64,000 bases of DNA, taken from assembly GCA_949775045.1 (NCBI GenBank), contig OX459105.1, positions 4,808,556 through 4,872,555 of the forward strand, in the 5' to 3' direction. The translations under genes and the position numbers were made by a program. This document shows positions 42,301-51,674 of the stretch, piece after piece; the first letter of the stretch is position 1; the number at the start of each line of letters is the position of its first letter. This DNA comes from Metridium senile (taxonomy: Eukaryota; Cnidaria; Anthozoa; Actiniaria; Metridiidae). A model generated the notes under the pieces. It was not told the origin of the DNA. It ran no database searches and saw only the letters and a program-made list of their open reading frames with translations.

Positions 42301-44813
42301 GAATTGCTCAACTTTAAGTCAAATTTAATATAATTATTTAATAGCTGTAATAATCTCCATGTTGTATATGTCTATAACATTTAATTATATAAATAATATT
42401 AACCCTTTGGCGCCCAAAACCGCCCGTAAAAAAAAACGACCTTGCTTTGAAAAATTAATATTTCTAACTTTTTTAAACAATCCAAATTTTCCCAGCTGTT
42501 TGAATGTTAGTACCGGTAAGCACTAGGAAGTTTTTCAAATTTTCATAGCATGTCAGTCACAAGAAACAAGCAATTTTAGCAAAAAAATTCCATATGAACT
42601 TTAGGAAAGTCAAAAATGACCGTTTTTGCCTTATTTTTCAATAGTGAAAATCACACTGTTTTGATCCCGTTTTTAGACAATAAGGCCATTTTCATAACAA
42701 AATTCAGTCCTTGTGCTATAACTTTGGCAAGTTTTTTCACTTTTTTTCACTTCACGAACTGAGCTGCGGTCGTTTGATTACGGCTATTTTGATACACACG
42801 TGTTTTCAAGTATTTGCGACTGCAAAGCATTGTGGGTAACCATGACAATTTTGCACATGGAGTACCCCCCACCGTCTTTTTATAAATTTATTATAAGTCT
42901 AGGGTCACCTCGGTTGTCTGCCAAAATTTTGTGCTTGTTGTGTTCCTCTATCATCACAACTTCGATAAATAGCCGCGGCAGGTCTGAGAATTTGCCTTTA
43001 GTCAAACTCCAAACCTAACTTTGTTCTAAGCCCGCCAAAACCGAATGAACCAAACATCGAGCGTTTTTTGCTGACAAAGTGAGATTCCTCGCTGCTTTCT
43101 TCCAGAAAGTGAGCTCTTTGCTACCTTGAAGCTTAATGATGCTAGCTTCCAGTAGTCACTAAAGGCAAAATATGACCCTAAAATTAACAAAATTCCGATT
43201 TAAGCCAACTTTGATCCAGTGTATTAACATCCAACGATGCTTCGAAACCATCTTAAAGTCATGTGGCCTGAGAACTTGAGCCCCTGAGATTACAAAACAG
43301 CAGCACTTTCCATGGTAACGCCAAATATGGAGTCAGGAAATCCTACGGATCGTTTATATTCAGAAAATCGCTCAAAAATTGTTAAAAACGCCCAGTAGTT
43401 AAAGGGTTAAATTGTTATTACATGAAAACTGAGTTTGCCAAGTATTTTCAGCTATTATAGGTTTTCAGTAAGTAATGATCCTTAAAAGAACAATAGCACT
43501 TCCTTTTGTTCTGCGGCATTTCACTTTCCCCACATCCAAATTGTGAGATTTTTTCTAATGGGATGTATTGACATATATACACAGCAAGTTTTGGAAGAAC
43601 AATTTGTGTTTACGTGTTTCTGCAAAGTTTTATATAGACTGAGTTCAAAGTTTTAAACCAAACAGAGGAGTCAGAGACAAAAGAAAGGAAAGGTAGACAA
43701 TTTGCAGTTTTCCCCACATAGAATTTCTCTATAAATTATTTAACCTTAGTAGAACTATTTGTATATTAAGGAAATTATTGCATAAATAAGAAATAAGTTG
43801 ATTTGATTATCCACAAAGTTATGACAATTTTTCATGTTTCAACCAATCAGATGACCAGTTTAAACAATACTTCAATTATCACCTTTGCACATTCCTTGCC
43901 GTTCCTGCTATTGTTCTTACGCTGATCGTTACTTAATGCTCTTATTAATTATTTCTCACCAGTGACTGATTGGAAAAAGTTGCCGAAAATGAAGGTAATT
44001 ACAGCAGTAATAATATTTATAATTCTTTAGGCCCATGTGCAGATTCTAGGGAATGTTTGGGTGACTTGTTCCATGTTTTTGAACAATATTTATTATTATC
44101 ATCAATACTAGCTAGCTTGCATCTACCTGTTACAGCATGACGCGCAAAATTATGTCTATGACCACATTTAATGTGTTCGCATACTTCTATGCATCCAGGG
44201 AGTTTGTACTTTAAACAGACACATTTCATGTGAAGTTGTGTGATTTTACCAAATTAAAGGCATGTAAAAACTCATTTTGCAGCATAAAGTCTGTGCATAG
44301 AAGTATGCAAATGTATTAAAAGTGGTCATACTTTTGTGTGTCGCACTATACCAGTCGCAACAAAATATGTTGTCTCAGTCAAAATTCAACGATTCATACC
44401 CCAAACAAACAATTATGTCAATAAACATGTTTCTAACTGGTCAAACTGTAAACACTTTTAAACCTTTTTCATGTTATTATAATTATTACTTCAAAACCTC
44501 TAAAAATAAAGCAGTGAGTTCAAATACACTAAGTGTTCATAATAAGTCTTATTTCTAATCTATTTGCTCATGGGATGTGGGTTAAAAAAAGCAACAAAAT
44601 AACTCAACTTTTTGACCTTCTCATATATCTAGATTAGAGATACAAAGAAGGAGGAGCAAATAAAGAAAAAGGCGAAGAAGGAGGATGCAAAGAAGGAGGA
44701 GGAAAAGAAGGAAGGTGATGATTTGGCTTACTTCAGATATGCATCTGCAGAAGAATACCTTAGGACTAACTTCACACTATTGAGAGAAGAATGCTTTTTC
44801 AATCTGAAGGATG
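33344..44813 (+). CDS. ZNFX1-like NFX1-type helicase gene, 5' part, copy A
   Basis: Exons 33,344-33,888, 40,700-40,783, 41,823-42,295, 43,963-43,994 and 44,633-44,813 (then the gap), all phase-compatible; 378 codons precede exon 5. Exon 5 starts with a Lys/Glu-rich repeat and reaches FRYASAEEYLRTNFTLLREE, the signature start of the ZNFX1 helicase region. ZNFX1 proteins are superfamily-1 RNA helicases: an interferon-linked dsRNA sensor in vertebrates and a small-RNA inheritance factor in C. elegans. Intron 1 (6.8 kb) carries the Polinton-like palindrome. No stop or frameshift is seen in these exons. The helicase core would lie in or beyond the gap, where Gypsy-type sequence follows instead, so this copy may be truncated. 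Confidence 0.8.
33953..33958. repeat. 6-bp target duplication gaccaa (left)
   Basis: Direct partner at 39,619-39,624. Copy B has gaccaa once at the uninterrupted site (about 52,965). Confidence 0.92.
34486..34935 (+). CDS. PC4-like small protein, left arm
   Basis: 149 residues from ATG at 34,486; the frame is open upstream only with a non-ATG start. Residues about 5-60 (VEVKIVRGKTKILIR ... SLTVDEWKELKRSAQAID) resemble the PC4/p15 single-stranded-DNA-binding fold: beta strands followed by the L-x-x-x-E-W-x-x-L helix. The remainder is acidic and unrecognised. Resemblance judged by eye. An identical copy is on the other arm. Confidence 0.55.
   Translation: MSENQIQVEVKIVRGKTKILIRNQNENRATSKSSVTKSLTVDEWKELKRSAQAIDKQLLKSSTSRNTLQLPVLHSEPSNAKEKMDINESSFPAATQLVDVTNICNDVECNTADLSKVDLPSIQTFDEESTKAVAELLNILQEIKYPQGW
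35067..35345 (+). CDS. Cys-rich 92-residue protein, left arm
   Basis: 92 residues with a C-terminal cluster of eight Cys (C-x4-C, then CC-x2-C and C-x-C) that could hold one or two zinc ions. No family recognised. It lies 131 bp after the PC4-like ORF on the same strand. Identical copy at 38,232-38,510. Confidence 0.5.
   Translation: MNDTEVKFIMNPNCKKHYIIINDNEEVIYDAERELTVYLVRTKPEKGAKSPRVGYYCQNTECHLRLAQNLKAECCYCKDNFFKCSCYYGMDQ
35461..35585. repeat. (ATGG/AATG)n simple repeat in left arm
   Basis: Tandem gatg and aatg units, mirrored exactly at about 37,992-38,116. Confidence 0.85.
36026..36667 (-). CDS. Acidic C2H2 zinc-finger protein, left arm
   Basis: 213 residues transcribed away from the palindrome axis. 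N-terminal C2H2-type finger (CPYCCKVFSRSFNLRRHLENN, spacing C-x2-C-x12-H-x4 then C, about residues 7-29). Then a Ser/Asp/Glu-rich acidic stretch (about 35-85), then a helical domain starting HPWYWQSLIDEAIAEHEEE. Proteins of this layout (finger, acidic linker, helical tail) are, to my knowledge, common cargo of metazoan Polintons. The start codon lies about 100 bp from the axis; identical copy at 36,910-37,551. Confidence 0.65.
   Translation of the reverse strand: MFSSKQCPYCCKVFSRSFNLRRHLENNSCKMTDNMDSYAVESSTEDDCSNVGSSHDISADDDNSESDSSSESEPDTESESDDSEHPWYWQSLIDEAIAEHEEERREIVEKLQSDGATEENAKQIAYNRMLPIVRKELRNILTEKLEWLHAMKRDFYFQKIMKTRNELLDTGDYEWLEATKLAIHQRKFLLNDLIIPQYLEDNSKESNETDSME
36910..37551 (+). 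CDS. Acidic C2H2 zinc-finger protein, right arm
   Basis: Exact inverted duplicate of 36,026-36,667. The two copies are divergent, with starts 242 bp apart, so the 38-nt spacer and flanks form a perfectly symmetrical bidirectional promoter region. Confidence 0.65.
   Translation: MFSSKQCPYCCKVFSRSFNLRRHLENNSCKMTDNMDSYAVESSTEDDCSNVGSSHDISADDDNSESDSSSESEPDTESESDDSEHPWYWQSLIDEAIAEHEEERREIVEKLQSDGATEENAKQIAYNRMLPIVRKELRNILTEKLEWLHAMKRDFYFQKIMKTRNELLDTGDYEWLEATKLAIHQRKFLLNDLIIPQYLEDNSKESNETDSME
38232..38510 (-). CDS. Cys-rich 92-residue protein, right arm
   Basis: Exact inverted duplicate of 35,067-35,345. Confidence 0.5.
   Translation of the reverse strand: MNDTEVKFIMNPNCKKHYIIINDNEEVIYDAERELTVYLVRTKPEKGAKSPRVGYYCQNTECHLRLAQNLKAECCYCKDNFFKCSCYYGMDQ
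38642..39091 (-). CDS. PC4-like small protein, right arm
   Basis: Exact inverted duplicate of 34,486-34,935, with the same ATG choice. Confidence 0.55.
   Translation of the reverse strand: MSENQIQVEVKIVRGKTKILIRNQNENRATSKSSVTKSLTVDEWKELKRSAQAIDKQLLKSSTSRNTLQLPVLHSEPSNAKEKMDINESSFPAATQLVDVTNICNDVECNTADLSKVDLPSIQTFDEESTKAVAELLNILQEIKYPQGW
39619..39624. repeat. 6-bp target duplication gaccaa (right)
   Basis: Partner of 33,953-33,958. The copy B intron sequence continues directly after it (gaggagaagggggtg). Confidence 0.92.
39625..40523. other. Intron 1 remainder of ZNFX1-like copy A
   Basis: Collinear with 52,970-53,833 in copy B. Small ORFs present in both copies here show no family and look non-coding. 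Confidence 0.5.
40524..40664. mobile_element. TA-flanked palindromic MITE, copy A only
   Basis: gagtacaaacac...gtgtttgtactc with TA on both sides. Copy B shows the empty site (catgccttattagtaac, about 54,073). Same family as 32,557-32,687. Confidence 0.88.
40975..41270. mobile_element. G/C-run-bounded inverted-repeat element in ZNFX1-like intron 2, copy A
   Basis: Bounded by a poly-G and a poly-C tract with inverted ggaactcc...ggataagg ends. Inside, the phrase ccttttagggtc recurs about five times. Same insertion in copy B (54,398-54,662), so it predates the duplication. Confidence 0.65.
41462..41600 (+). pseudogene. LINE RT C-terminal relic, copy A
   Basis: Reads YHKLYLKYIAHICRAENTAI followed by a short tail, matching HLKYIAHVTRMDNTAY of the LINE at 1.4-2.3 kb. 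An old fragment of the same LINE family; also in copy B. Confidence 0.65.
42403..43406. mobile_element. 1.0-kb TTAA-flanked piggyBac-like non-autonomous element, copy A only
   Basis: Starts ccctttggcgccc and ends in ...gggcgtt-type sequence plus aaaggg, flanked by TTAA at 42,399-42,402 and 43,407-43,410. Copy B has a single ttaa at the empty site (about 55,828). TTAA duplication with CCCTTT ends fits piggyBac. No transposase ORF. Confidence 0.85.
43995..44632. other. Intron 4 of ZNFX1-like copy A
   Basis: Intronic DNA partly alignable with 55,955-56,630 in copy B, with indels in both. Two local diverged duplicates (about 44,150-44,180 and 44,290-44,330) share gcatacttctat-type words in inverted order. 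No gene. Confidence 0.5.
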
Positions 44814-45013
44814 NNNNNNNNNNNNNNNNNNNNNNNNNNNNNNNNNNNNNNNNNNNNNNNNNNNNNNNNNNNNNNNNNNNNNNNNNNNNNNNNNNNNNNN
44901 NNNNNNNNNNNNNNNNNNNNNNNNNNNNNNNNNNNNNNNNNNNNNNNNNNNNNNNNNNNNNNNNNNNNNNNNNNNNNNNNNNNNNNNNNNNNNNNNNNNN
45001 NNNNNNNNNNNNN
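44814..45013. other. Assembly gap (200 N)
   Basis: Exactly 200 N, likely an arbitrary placeholder. It separates ZNFX1-like exon 5 from Gypsy-type pol, so the true distance and order here are unknown. Confidence 0.97.
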
Positions 45014-46243
45014 ACCCCGATCCAACAACTTCTGTAGGTGGTCTTTCACTTCTTTAAACTGGTTGGGGGGAATCCGTCTGTGACGCTGGTTGACTGGAAC
45101 ATCATCGTTTGTGTAGATGTGGTGACGCACAGTCGGCGTACATCCAAGCTCCTCCCCTTCACGAGCAAACACATCAGCATATTCTGTGAAGATTCTGGCT
45201 GCTTCTGCGTGCTCGTCTCTGTCACCTGGGAAGTCATCAAGTACTATTCCTCCAGGTAGTCCCATATCAGCCTGGTGTCGCGCAGTCGGTACAGAAATCG
45301 GTGAGGATGGCTTCTGTAGATCTGCGTCCAGGGGGCAGGAGACTACCACTTCGTTGCTTCCCACGGTGAACTTTAATTTCCTCTCTTCTACTTCATTTAT
45401 GCTTTGGACTGTACCAACGCATGTACGTGGCTGTAGCCAGATTGCTCTTCCAGTAGGGTTTACCACCTGGATGACGTAACATGACTTTGATGCATCCACT
45501 AGGGTACCGGCGATCTGTAGTCCACCTGGTAGTGGCCTGTTGAGAGGTTCCACTAAGGCATTGGCTCCACATGCTGATCCAGTGACGGCAACGTCCATGA
45601 CTGAACTTGGCGGCACAAAGACAGCACTCTTGCCAGCCACTTTAACCAGCCTCCGCTTGTAAGGCGCCTGGACCATATGTGACGTTACTGTCTTTCCTGT
45701 CTGCATCATCTGTGCCCACGTTGGAATTTTGGCAAGTACATTGGTCCCCAGTATCCCAGGTCGCTTCCTCCTCTGACTGACAGTAGCTGCTGTATCCTTT
45801 TGGATGAGCACTCCACACTTAGGGACTGTCACTCCTCCCACTGTTATATCCAGCTCCAGGTACCCAAGGTACGGAATCTCAAGTCCATTGGCCCCTCTGA
45901 GGTTCAGCATTTTCCCGCTGCTGTGTACTTGACCACATGTGGACTTGAGCCTCTGCTTGTAGAAGTGTTCCGTTACCAGGGTAACCGCAGAGCCGGTGTC
46001 TATCAGGCATTCTACCTCGACGCCTGCCATCTTCGCTGTCGTTGTAGGTGTTGCTCCTACAACATTAGTTGGGAGAGGTGAGCCACTGTCCTCCTCCTCC
46101 ACCGCTTGGCTCACTGCGGTGAAGGATGGTAGTTTGACGCTGGCCGGCCAGGTTTGTTTTGGTCCTGTCGTGGGCCCCGAGTCCCCTTCGGCGTCTTCGT
46201 ACAAAAGCGGGCAATGTGCCCCTCTTGTCCACAGTTGTAACAA
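45014..46243 (-). CDS. Gypsy-type Pol: protease and start of reverse transcriptase (truncated by gap)
   Basis: Aspartic protease with the active-site triad in VECLIDTGSAVTLV, and ILGTNVLAKIPTW further on, the second family landmark. Then the pre-RT linker to HHIYTNDDVPVNQRHRRIPP, the classical N-terminal start of Ty3/Gypsy RT. The frame is -1 relative to gag with a 133-bp overlap, so expression probably uses -1 frameshifting. RT catalytic, RNase H and integrase regions are not present in the window. Confidence 0.85.
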
Positions 46244-47172
46244 TCAGAACGACATAGTTTTGACTCCATGGCGGCCAAGAGCTTGTTGAGGGTCTGCTGC
46301 TGCTGGCCGAGCACTTTCTTCTGCTCCTCAACATGGCTGACGAGGGACTGCTGCTGCTTTCGTAGCTCCTCCGCCAACACCCTCTGTCCGTGGACCAGGT
46401 CCTCAATCACCTTCTGGTTCTTGACGGGCCTGATCTCGCTACATACTGGGTCGTCTTCAACAACATCCACCTCGTGTACTCCAATTCTCCTCTGGGTCGA
46501 GCCGTCTTCCTCCAGGTAACGGTGAACCTCCAAACGTACACCCTGGAAGTTTGAATCTGGGTGGTCACGCTCCCATCGCTTGATGTCCCGACGCAGAGTA
46601 GGCTCTCGTAGGTTGTCGATAAACTGCTCCTTTAGTAGCTTGTCCTTCTCCAGTGGAGTTTCGGCAACGTGCAATCTCTCTACCCGGGCGAAGAGGACCA
46701 TTAGTGCATGGGCGAAGTCTTGGACAGGTTCTCGGTCACCCTGACGGCGTGCGAAGAACTTCCTCATTGCCTGGGTTGGCGTGAGCTGCTCACGAAATGT
46801 CTCTCTCAAGATCTGGAAGACTCCCTTGGGCTCGTTCCATTGGAGGGTTGGTCGCAGTTTTACTTCGTCCTTCGCTACTCCCTCGAGGTGGAAAACCAAG
46901 GTGTCCACGGCCTCTGCTGCGGTTAGATTCCTCACAGCTCTCTCTGCGTCAGCGATCCACTCTTCTAGGATACGGTCATCTCTTGTTCCTCCGTACTTTC
47001 CAAACTTCCGTTCCCTTGGGACAGTTACACGGATGGCAGGAGACTGGACACTGCTTGTAGATGGTGTTGTGCTGTGGGCTGCAGGTGTAGCCTGCTGCTG
47101 CTGTAGGAGGGTCTCCATCTCTTTCAATTTGTTTGCCAGGGCAGCAAGTTGTTCCTCTGTACTTTCCACCAT
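46111..47172 (-). CDS. Gypsy-type Gag
   Basis: About 353 residues from ATG at 47,172 (MVESTEEQLAALANKLKEME, coiled-coil-like). Central capsid-like region with FREQLTPTQAMRKFFARRQG (retrotransposon Gag motif). C-terminal CCHC knuckle CYNCGQEGHIARFC. Length is usual for Ty3/Gypsy Gag. Confidence 0.88.
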   Translation of the reverse strand: MVESTEEQLAALANKLKEMETLLQQQQATPAAHSTTPSTSSVQSPAIRVTVPRERKFGKYGGTRDDRILEEWIADAERAVRNLTAAEAVDTLVFHLEGVAKDEVKLRPTLQWNEPKGVFQILRETFREQLTPTQAMRKFFARRQGDREPVQDFAHALMVLFARVERLHVAETPLEKDKLLKEQFIDNLREPTLRRDIKRWERDHPDSNFQGVRLEVHRYLEEDGSTQRRIGVHEVDVVEDDPVCSEIRPVKNQKVIEDLVHGQRVLAEELRKQQQSLVSHVEEQKKVLGQQQQTLNKLLAAMESKLCRSDCYNCGQEGHIARFCTKTPKGTRGPRQDQNKPGRPASNYHPSPQ

Positions 47173-47232
47173 CCTTGTTAGCCCGTTCCCGTTTATTCTT
47201 AATAAAAGTACCTTAGAATTTAACACTCAGAT

Positions 47233-47249
47233 CCCACTTCTGACACCAA
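47233..47249 (-). promoter_or_regulatory. Primer-binding site, tRNA-Leu type
   Basis: TGGTGTCAGAAGTGGGA on the minus strand begins 2 bp inside the LTR end. It is complementary to a tRNA 3' end ...CTTCTGACACCA, which I recall as tRNA-Leu-like. The tRNA identity is from memory. Confidence 0.65.
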
Positions 47250-47251
47250 AA

Positions 47252-47739
47252 TGTAACAGGGCGACTCGTGCGGCAAGTGAGAACGAATGAGATCTGAGGA
47301 TTCTTAGGCAATTTTATTAAAGAATAAAATCACAATTGATTACACATCAATAAACGGGAACGTCTAACACGTTACTCTATAAAATCTTGATTATCCTTGA
47401 GAGTCCTTATTGAATCCCAACTTGTCTTGTTGCTCGCTCTTACTATACTGAAAGCTCTAGGTTCTGACTTATATTTATATGGAAAAGTATGCTAAAAATA
47501 ATGTGATTCACTCCCAACTATGATGTAAAAGGAAAGGTGTGTTTGTAGTCAAATTGGATTAAGATCTCTGACTTAGATCCTGTGTTTGTTGACTATCCCA
47601 TGCAAGGCATTTAGGAAGGATGTTAACTCCCATGCAATACCTTACATTACTAAAGTATTACTAGTAAAATATATAGTTTCTACTTCTAATATTCAATAAT
47701 TAAGTTACTCTAAAATAGGTCCTTAGTGACCCTGTCACA
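47252..47739 (-). repeat. Gypsy-type 5' LTR (488 bp)
   Basis: On the minus strand begins TGTGACAGGGTC and ends CGCCCTGTTACA, i.e. TG...CA termini with short inverted tgt(g/a)acaggg. Duplicated host sequence starts immediately at 47,740. Confidence 0.85.
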
Positions 47740-48115
47740 TTAGTATTAGGTCTAATAAAATTTATAAGTTCTCAGTATAGTTCTTTTTACTCTACTGTTT
47801 TTTTGATTGGTCTCAGTATCAAATGAATACCTTCACATTCTGGCCACGCCTCTAATCTTATAATGTCAAATTTGTTTATAGTATTGTCAAGGTCCGTGAG
47901 ACTCGTCTATCAATCTTGATATCCCATGTATATTGATGTAATATATCAAACACGAGAAAGAGTGTTTCATCAGGTTTTCAAACACCGAAAAATGGGTTGA
48001 AAAAACGAGGCGCAGCCGATTTTTTTTTGGCCCATTTTGAGGTGTTTGAAAAGTTACCTGATGAATCACTCTTTCGAGTGTTGGATATTACTTCTCAAAT
48101 TATTGGATATAATTA

Positions 48116-49009
48116 GGGACCGGTCATTATTTATGTGGGGGGGGGGGGGGGGAGAAATCATAGGGGGGGCCATGCTTATATTTTTCAATGACAGGGGGTG
48201 GGTTGGAATTAAATTTCACTGAGTTGTGGGTGGGCCATTTCTCTTTTGTAAAGAACATACATGAATGTATAAAGTAAGTTGTGTGTCAAATTGGATAAAA
48301 AACGTGTTTCCATGCAAACCTAGTATATTAATTGCCATGTAGTATGTATAAAAAGCAACATTATTTTTTTTTAGTTTCTATCAGTTTAACAAAGCAAACA
48401 GTAATATTTCTACAACATTTGAAGTCTTTCAAAAGTATTGTCAATAAGTTCAATTCAATTCAATTCAATTCAATTTTCAATTTATTTATAAATATATAAT
48501 GTTGTACATTTGATTTACGTGCGCAGCCTGCAGGTAGCATAACTAGTCGAGGCAGGCTGTGCAGATACTTTAGATAGAGATTTACATTTTGATATTACAA
48601 TTATACTTATTATTTCAATATATTACAAAAATAGTAAGTTCATATGCATCCAGAGCAAATAGTCCTTGATTCTTCATTATTTCTAAATGTTTAATGGCAC
48701 TTCTCTTATTAACCTTTGCAAGGCTATCTTTACTTAGTTCCTCTTCGCAAAGTGCATGTGCACGTAATCGTGTAGCCTTCTGGGAAACAGAGATTTTCAA
48801 CAGTGAAACTGTCTAGGGTAATGCCCTTAATCAATTTGAAGACAGCTGCCTGAAGGGGGAGGGGGGGGGGGGGGCTGCCTCTGAAATGAATTCCATTTGG
48901 GGTGGGTCAAAAGTTGAATGTAATACCTCAGGGGGTGGGCCAGGGATAGTCTTTTTGATTCAGACAAAAAATTTCCCCCCCACCCCCCCACATAAATAAT
49001 GACGGTCCC
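48116..49009. mobile_element. 894-bp Harbinger-like non-autonomous element, copy B only
   Basis: Ends gggaccggtcattattt / aaataatgacggtccc with internal G- and C-runs, flanked by TTA (48,113-48,115; 49,010-49,012). Copy A shows the empty site (ataattattggag, about 28,215). A 3-bp TWA duplication and GGG...CCC ends fit PIF/Harbinger. Contains an (ATTCA)n run at about 48,450-48,475. No transposase. Confidence 0.85.
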
Positions 49010-49513
49010 TTATTGGAGAAATTCAAAGCGAAGTTGGCTTAATTTTATGCAAGTGTTTCATCAGATTTCAAACTCCTTAACGCTAGTGATTTTGTCTTTG
49101 TTTTCTCTTCATTAATAATTCATGAGTTTTAGAATGGTCTATCAATAATGATGATAACCCTAAACTTATAATGTCAAATTTGTTTTCAGTATTGTCAAGG
49201 TCCGTGAAACTCGTCTGTCAATCTTGATATCCCATGTATTGATTGGTCTATCAATATTGATGATACCGACACCACTTGGATACATCCCTATAATGCTGTA
49301 CTGGATGGTCTTTTCTTGTTTGTAGCTATAACCCCTCTATATAACAACCAGATGTTTGAACGGTCCATGCTGTTAGTTACTGAACAGGTAAAGTGGTGTA
49401 ATTATCATTTTGCATATCTGTATGGTGCAGTAACTGTTATATTTACTCATGAGCTCTGACATTATTGTTCTAATTGTATTTTACATCATTTTTTTTATTT
49501 AATTATTTGTTTA

Positions 49514-49741
49514 CACCTACTTGCAATAAGGTTGTCATACAAAATAGAACATTTGTCACAAACAAAATAGAACATTTGCGATTTAGTGCGAAAGGAATTA
49601 ATTAAAAGACAAAAGAGAGAGTTCAGCTTGAGTGATCTTCTTTTTTCTTTTAATCAATTCCTATCGTACTAAATCACAAATGTTCTATTTTCTTTGTGAC
49701 AAATGTATATTTTTGTATGACAACCTTACTGCAAGTAGGTG
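49514..49741. mobile_element. 228-bp palindromic MITE, copy B
   Basis: Orthologous-by-duplication to 28,723-28,950, TA-flanked. Confidence 0.85.
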
Positions 49742-49789
49742 TATACTGTTTATAGACTTAATTGAGAGAATGATGTCCAGACTTTTGTA

Positions 49790-49925
49790 TTTATTCATCT
49801 ATTTATTTATATTGGGTGTATATTTATTTATTTATTTATTTACCAACTCATATATATTTTTTAATTTACTTATTAATCAGACTATTGATTTATTTTTTTG
49901 GTTATTCATTCATTTATTTATTGGT

Positions 49926-49988
<63 letters not shown>

Positions 49989-50112
49989 TTCATCTATTTG
50001 TTTATTTATTTATCTATTTATTTATTTATTTATTTATTTATTTATGTATTTATGTATTTATTTATTTATTTATTTATTTATTCATATTTATTTATTTATT
50101 TATTTATTTTAC
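49790..50112. repeat. (TTTA)n array, copy B
   Basis: Counterpart of 29,000-29,343 with different interruptions. Confidence 0.97.
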
Positions 50113-50435
50113 CTTATACCTAAACACACAATCCAGTTGAATTATTATGTTCCTTTGTAATATATAGAGTGCTTATCCACCAAACCATTACATACGTCGA
50201 GTACCACAGCGTAAGATTCATCTGTATACATGCATACATCTATTTTAATTGGTAGTCATCTGTGGCTTTGGATTCTTTGGCTCATCATATGCCAAGATGT
50301 TTTTTCCTGTTCTTCTTATTCTACTTGTGCCTGTCAGGTTTGAAAACATTCCCTTGTTTAATTATTTGTTTCTTAACTTAATTTATGGAGTATGTTGGCT
50401 GAAAATGATTAGGAAGGTGAAAGAAACACCTTTAA

Positions 50436-50880
50436 TCAAAATAGAGAGAAGGGAAAATAGAGAGGAGAGAGAAACAGCTTAAAATAGACAGGGAGATGGG
50501 AGAAACAATGGGAAAATATAGGGAGAAGAGAAAATAGAGAGGAGAGAGAAACAGCTTAAAATAGACAGGGAGATGGGAGAAACAATGGGAAAATAGAGAG
50601 AGAAGAGAAAATAAGGAGGAGAGAGAAAGAGCATAAAATAGACAGGGAGATGGGAGAAACAATGGGAAAATAGAGAGGGAAGAGAAAATAAGGAGGAGAG
50701 AGAAAGAGCATAAAATAGACAGGGAGATGGGAGAAACAACGGGAAAAAATAGGGAGAAGGGAAAATAGGGAGGAGAGAGAAACAGCTTAAAATAGACAGG
50801 GAGATGGGAGAAACAACGGGAAAATATAGGTAGAAGGGAACATAAGGAAGAGAGAGAAACAGCTTAAATATAGATAGGGG
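50436..50880. repeat. 77-78-bp minisatellite, copy B (about 6 units)
   Basis: Counterpart of the about 29-unit array of copy A. The flanks align exactly (gatagggggtgtgctt at the right edge of both). Confidence 0.93.
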
Positions 50881-51543
50881 TGTGCTTATTATTATTATTC
50901 TAAAAATATAAATTTATTACTTCAGCATGAATACATACAATATAGCAACAAAAAAATGCTGAACATAACAATTTCAAGTACAATTTGCTTATTTCAAATA
51001 ATATTTTCAGAATCGACAACCCGTACCGTTTCATATTATTATTTATTTTATTATTATGACAAATATGATGATTTCTAACATTTTTCCTTTTTTCTTTCAG
51101 ACACGCCTTTGTCCCAAAGCTTATCGATCACAAGTTTTTAGATGCTATGGATGCCAATCTTTGATCAGTCAATGATGATACTTGCTATCATTTAGAGTGA
51201 ATATTTTTGATGTGTGATTGTGTGTTGTTTTTAAAATGATAATATTAAAAACAAAAAATATTTCTGAAACTTCTCTATGTATTTTTTGGGGTTAGTAGGT
51301 CAGCCAATCTACAATTTTTTGGAGGTCCAGTCCAAACAAATAATCCCAAAACATCGTCAAAAAATTTAATGAATAAGATTTTATCATTTCACCACAGGGA
51401 GCCCACCGCTTGAAAAAATATAACCATTATTTTGCCAAACATTCATATAATAGAGTTCTTGTGAAAACGTTGTTAAATTATGACATTAAAAAGATATATG
51501 AAAGATGTTGTTTATGGCACGAATATATCCTGGCATAATTATA

Positions 51544-51674
51544 GAGTACAAACACTAAAAGTGTGCAACATAAATACTGCTAAATTATGCAAATTCTTTT
51601 GTTTTCTATTGTTTAATCAACACTATTTAGTAGTAAATAGTACAAAGTATTGCACACTTTTAGTGATTGTACTC
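51544..51674. mobile_element. Small palindromic MITE (gagtacaaacac family), copy B
   Basis: Counterpart of 32,557-32,687, TA-flanked. Confidence 0.8.

Larger units (their letters stand above)
45014..47739 (-). mobile_element. Partial Gypsy-type LTR retrotransposon
   Basis: 5' LTR, primer site, gag, and pol up to the start of RT on the minus strand. The rest of pol and the 3' LTR are lost in or beyond the gap. The gag and pol frames shown are open, suggesting a recent insertion. It sits at the junction between the two segmental copies. Confidence 0.88.
49190..51164 (+). pseudogene. SLC4-family transporter, last three exons, copy B (nonsense)
   Basis: Exons 49,190-49,387, 50,168-50,337 and 51,101-51,164 (stop TGA). 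The middle exon keeps a proper acceptor (atatatag|AGT), giving the family order TEQ-SAYPPNHY. But after KIHLYTC it reads an in-frame TAA at about 50,240, where copy A reads TTACAA. The upstream part of the gene is absent because the Gypsy LTR ends at 47,739. Clearly a dead 3' fragment. Confidence 0.8.
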
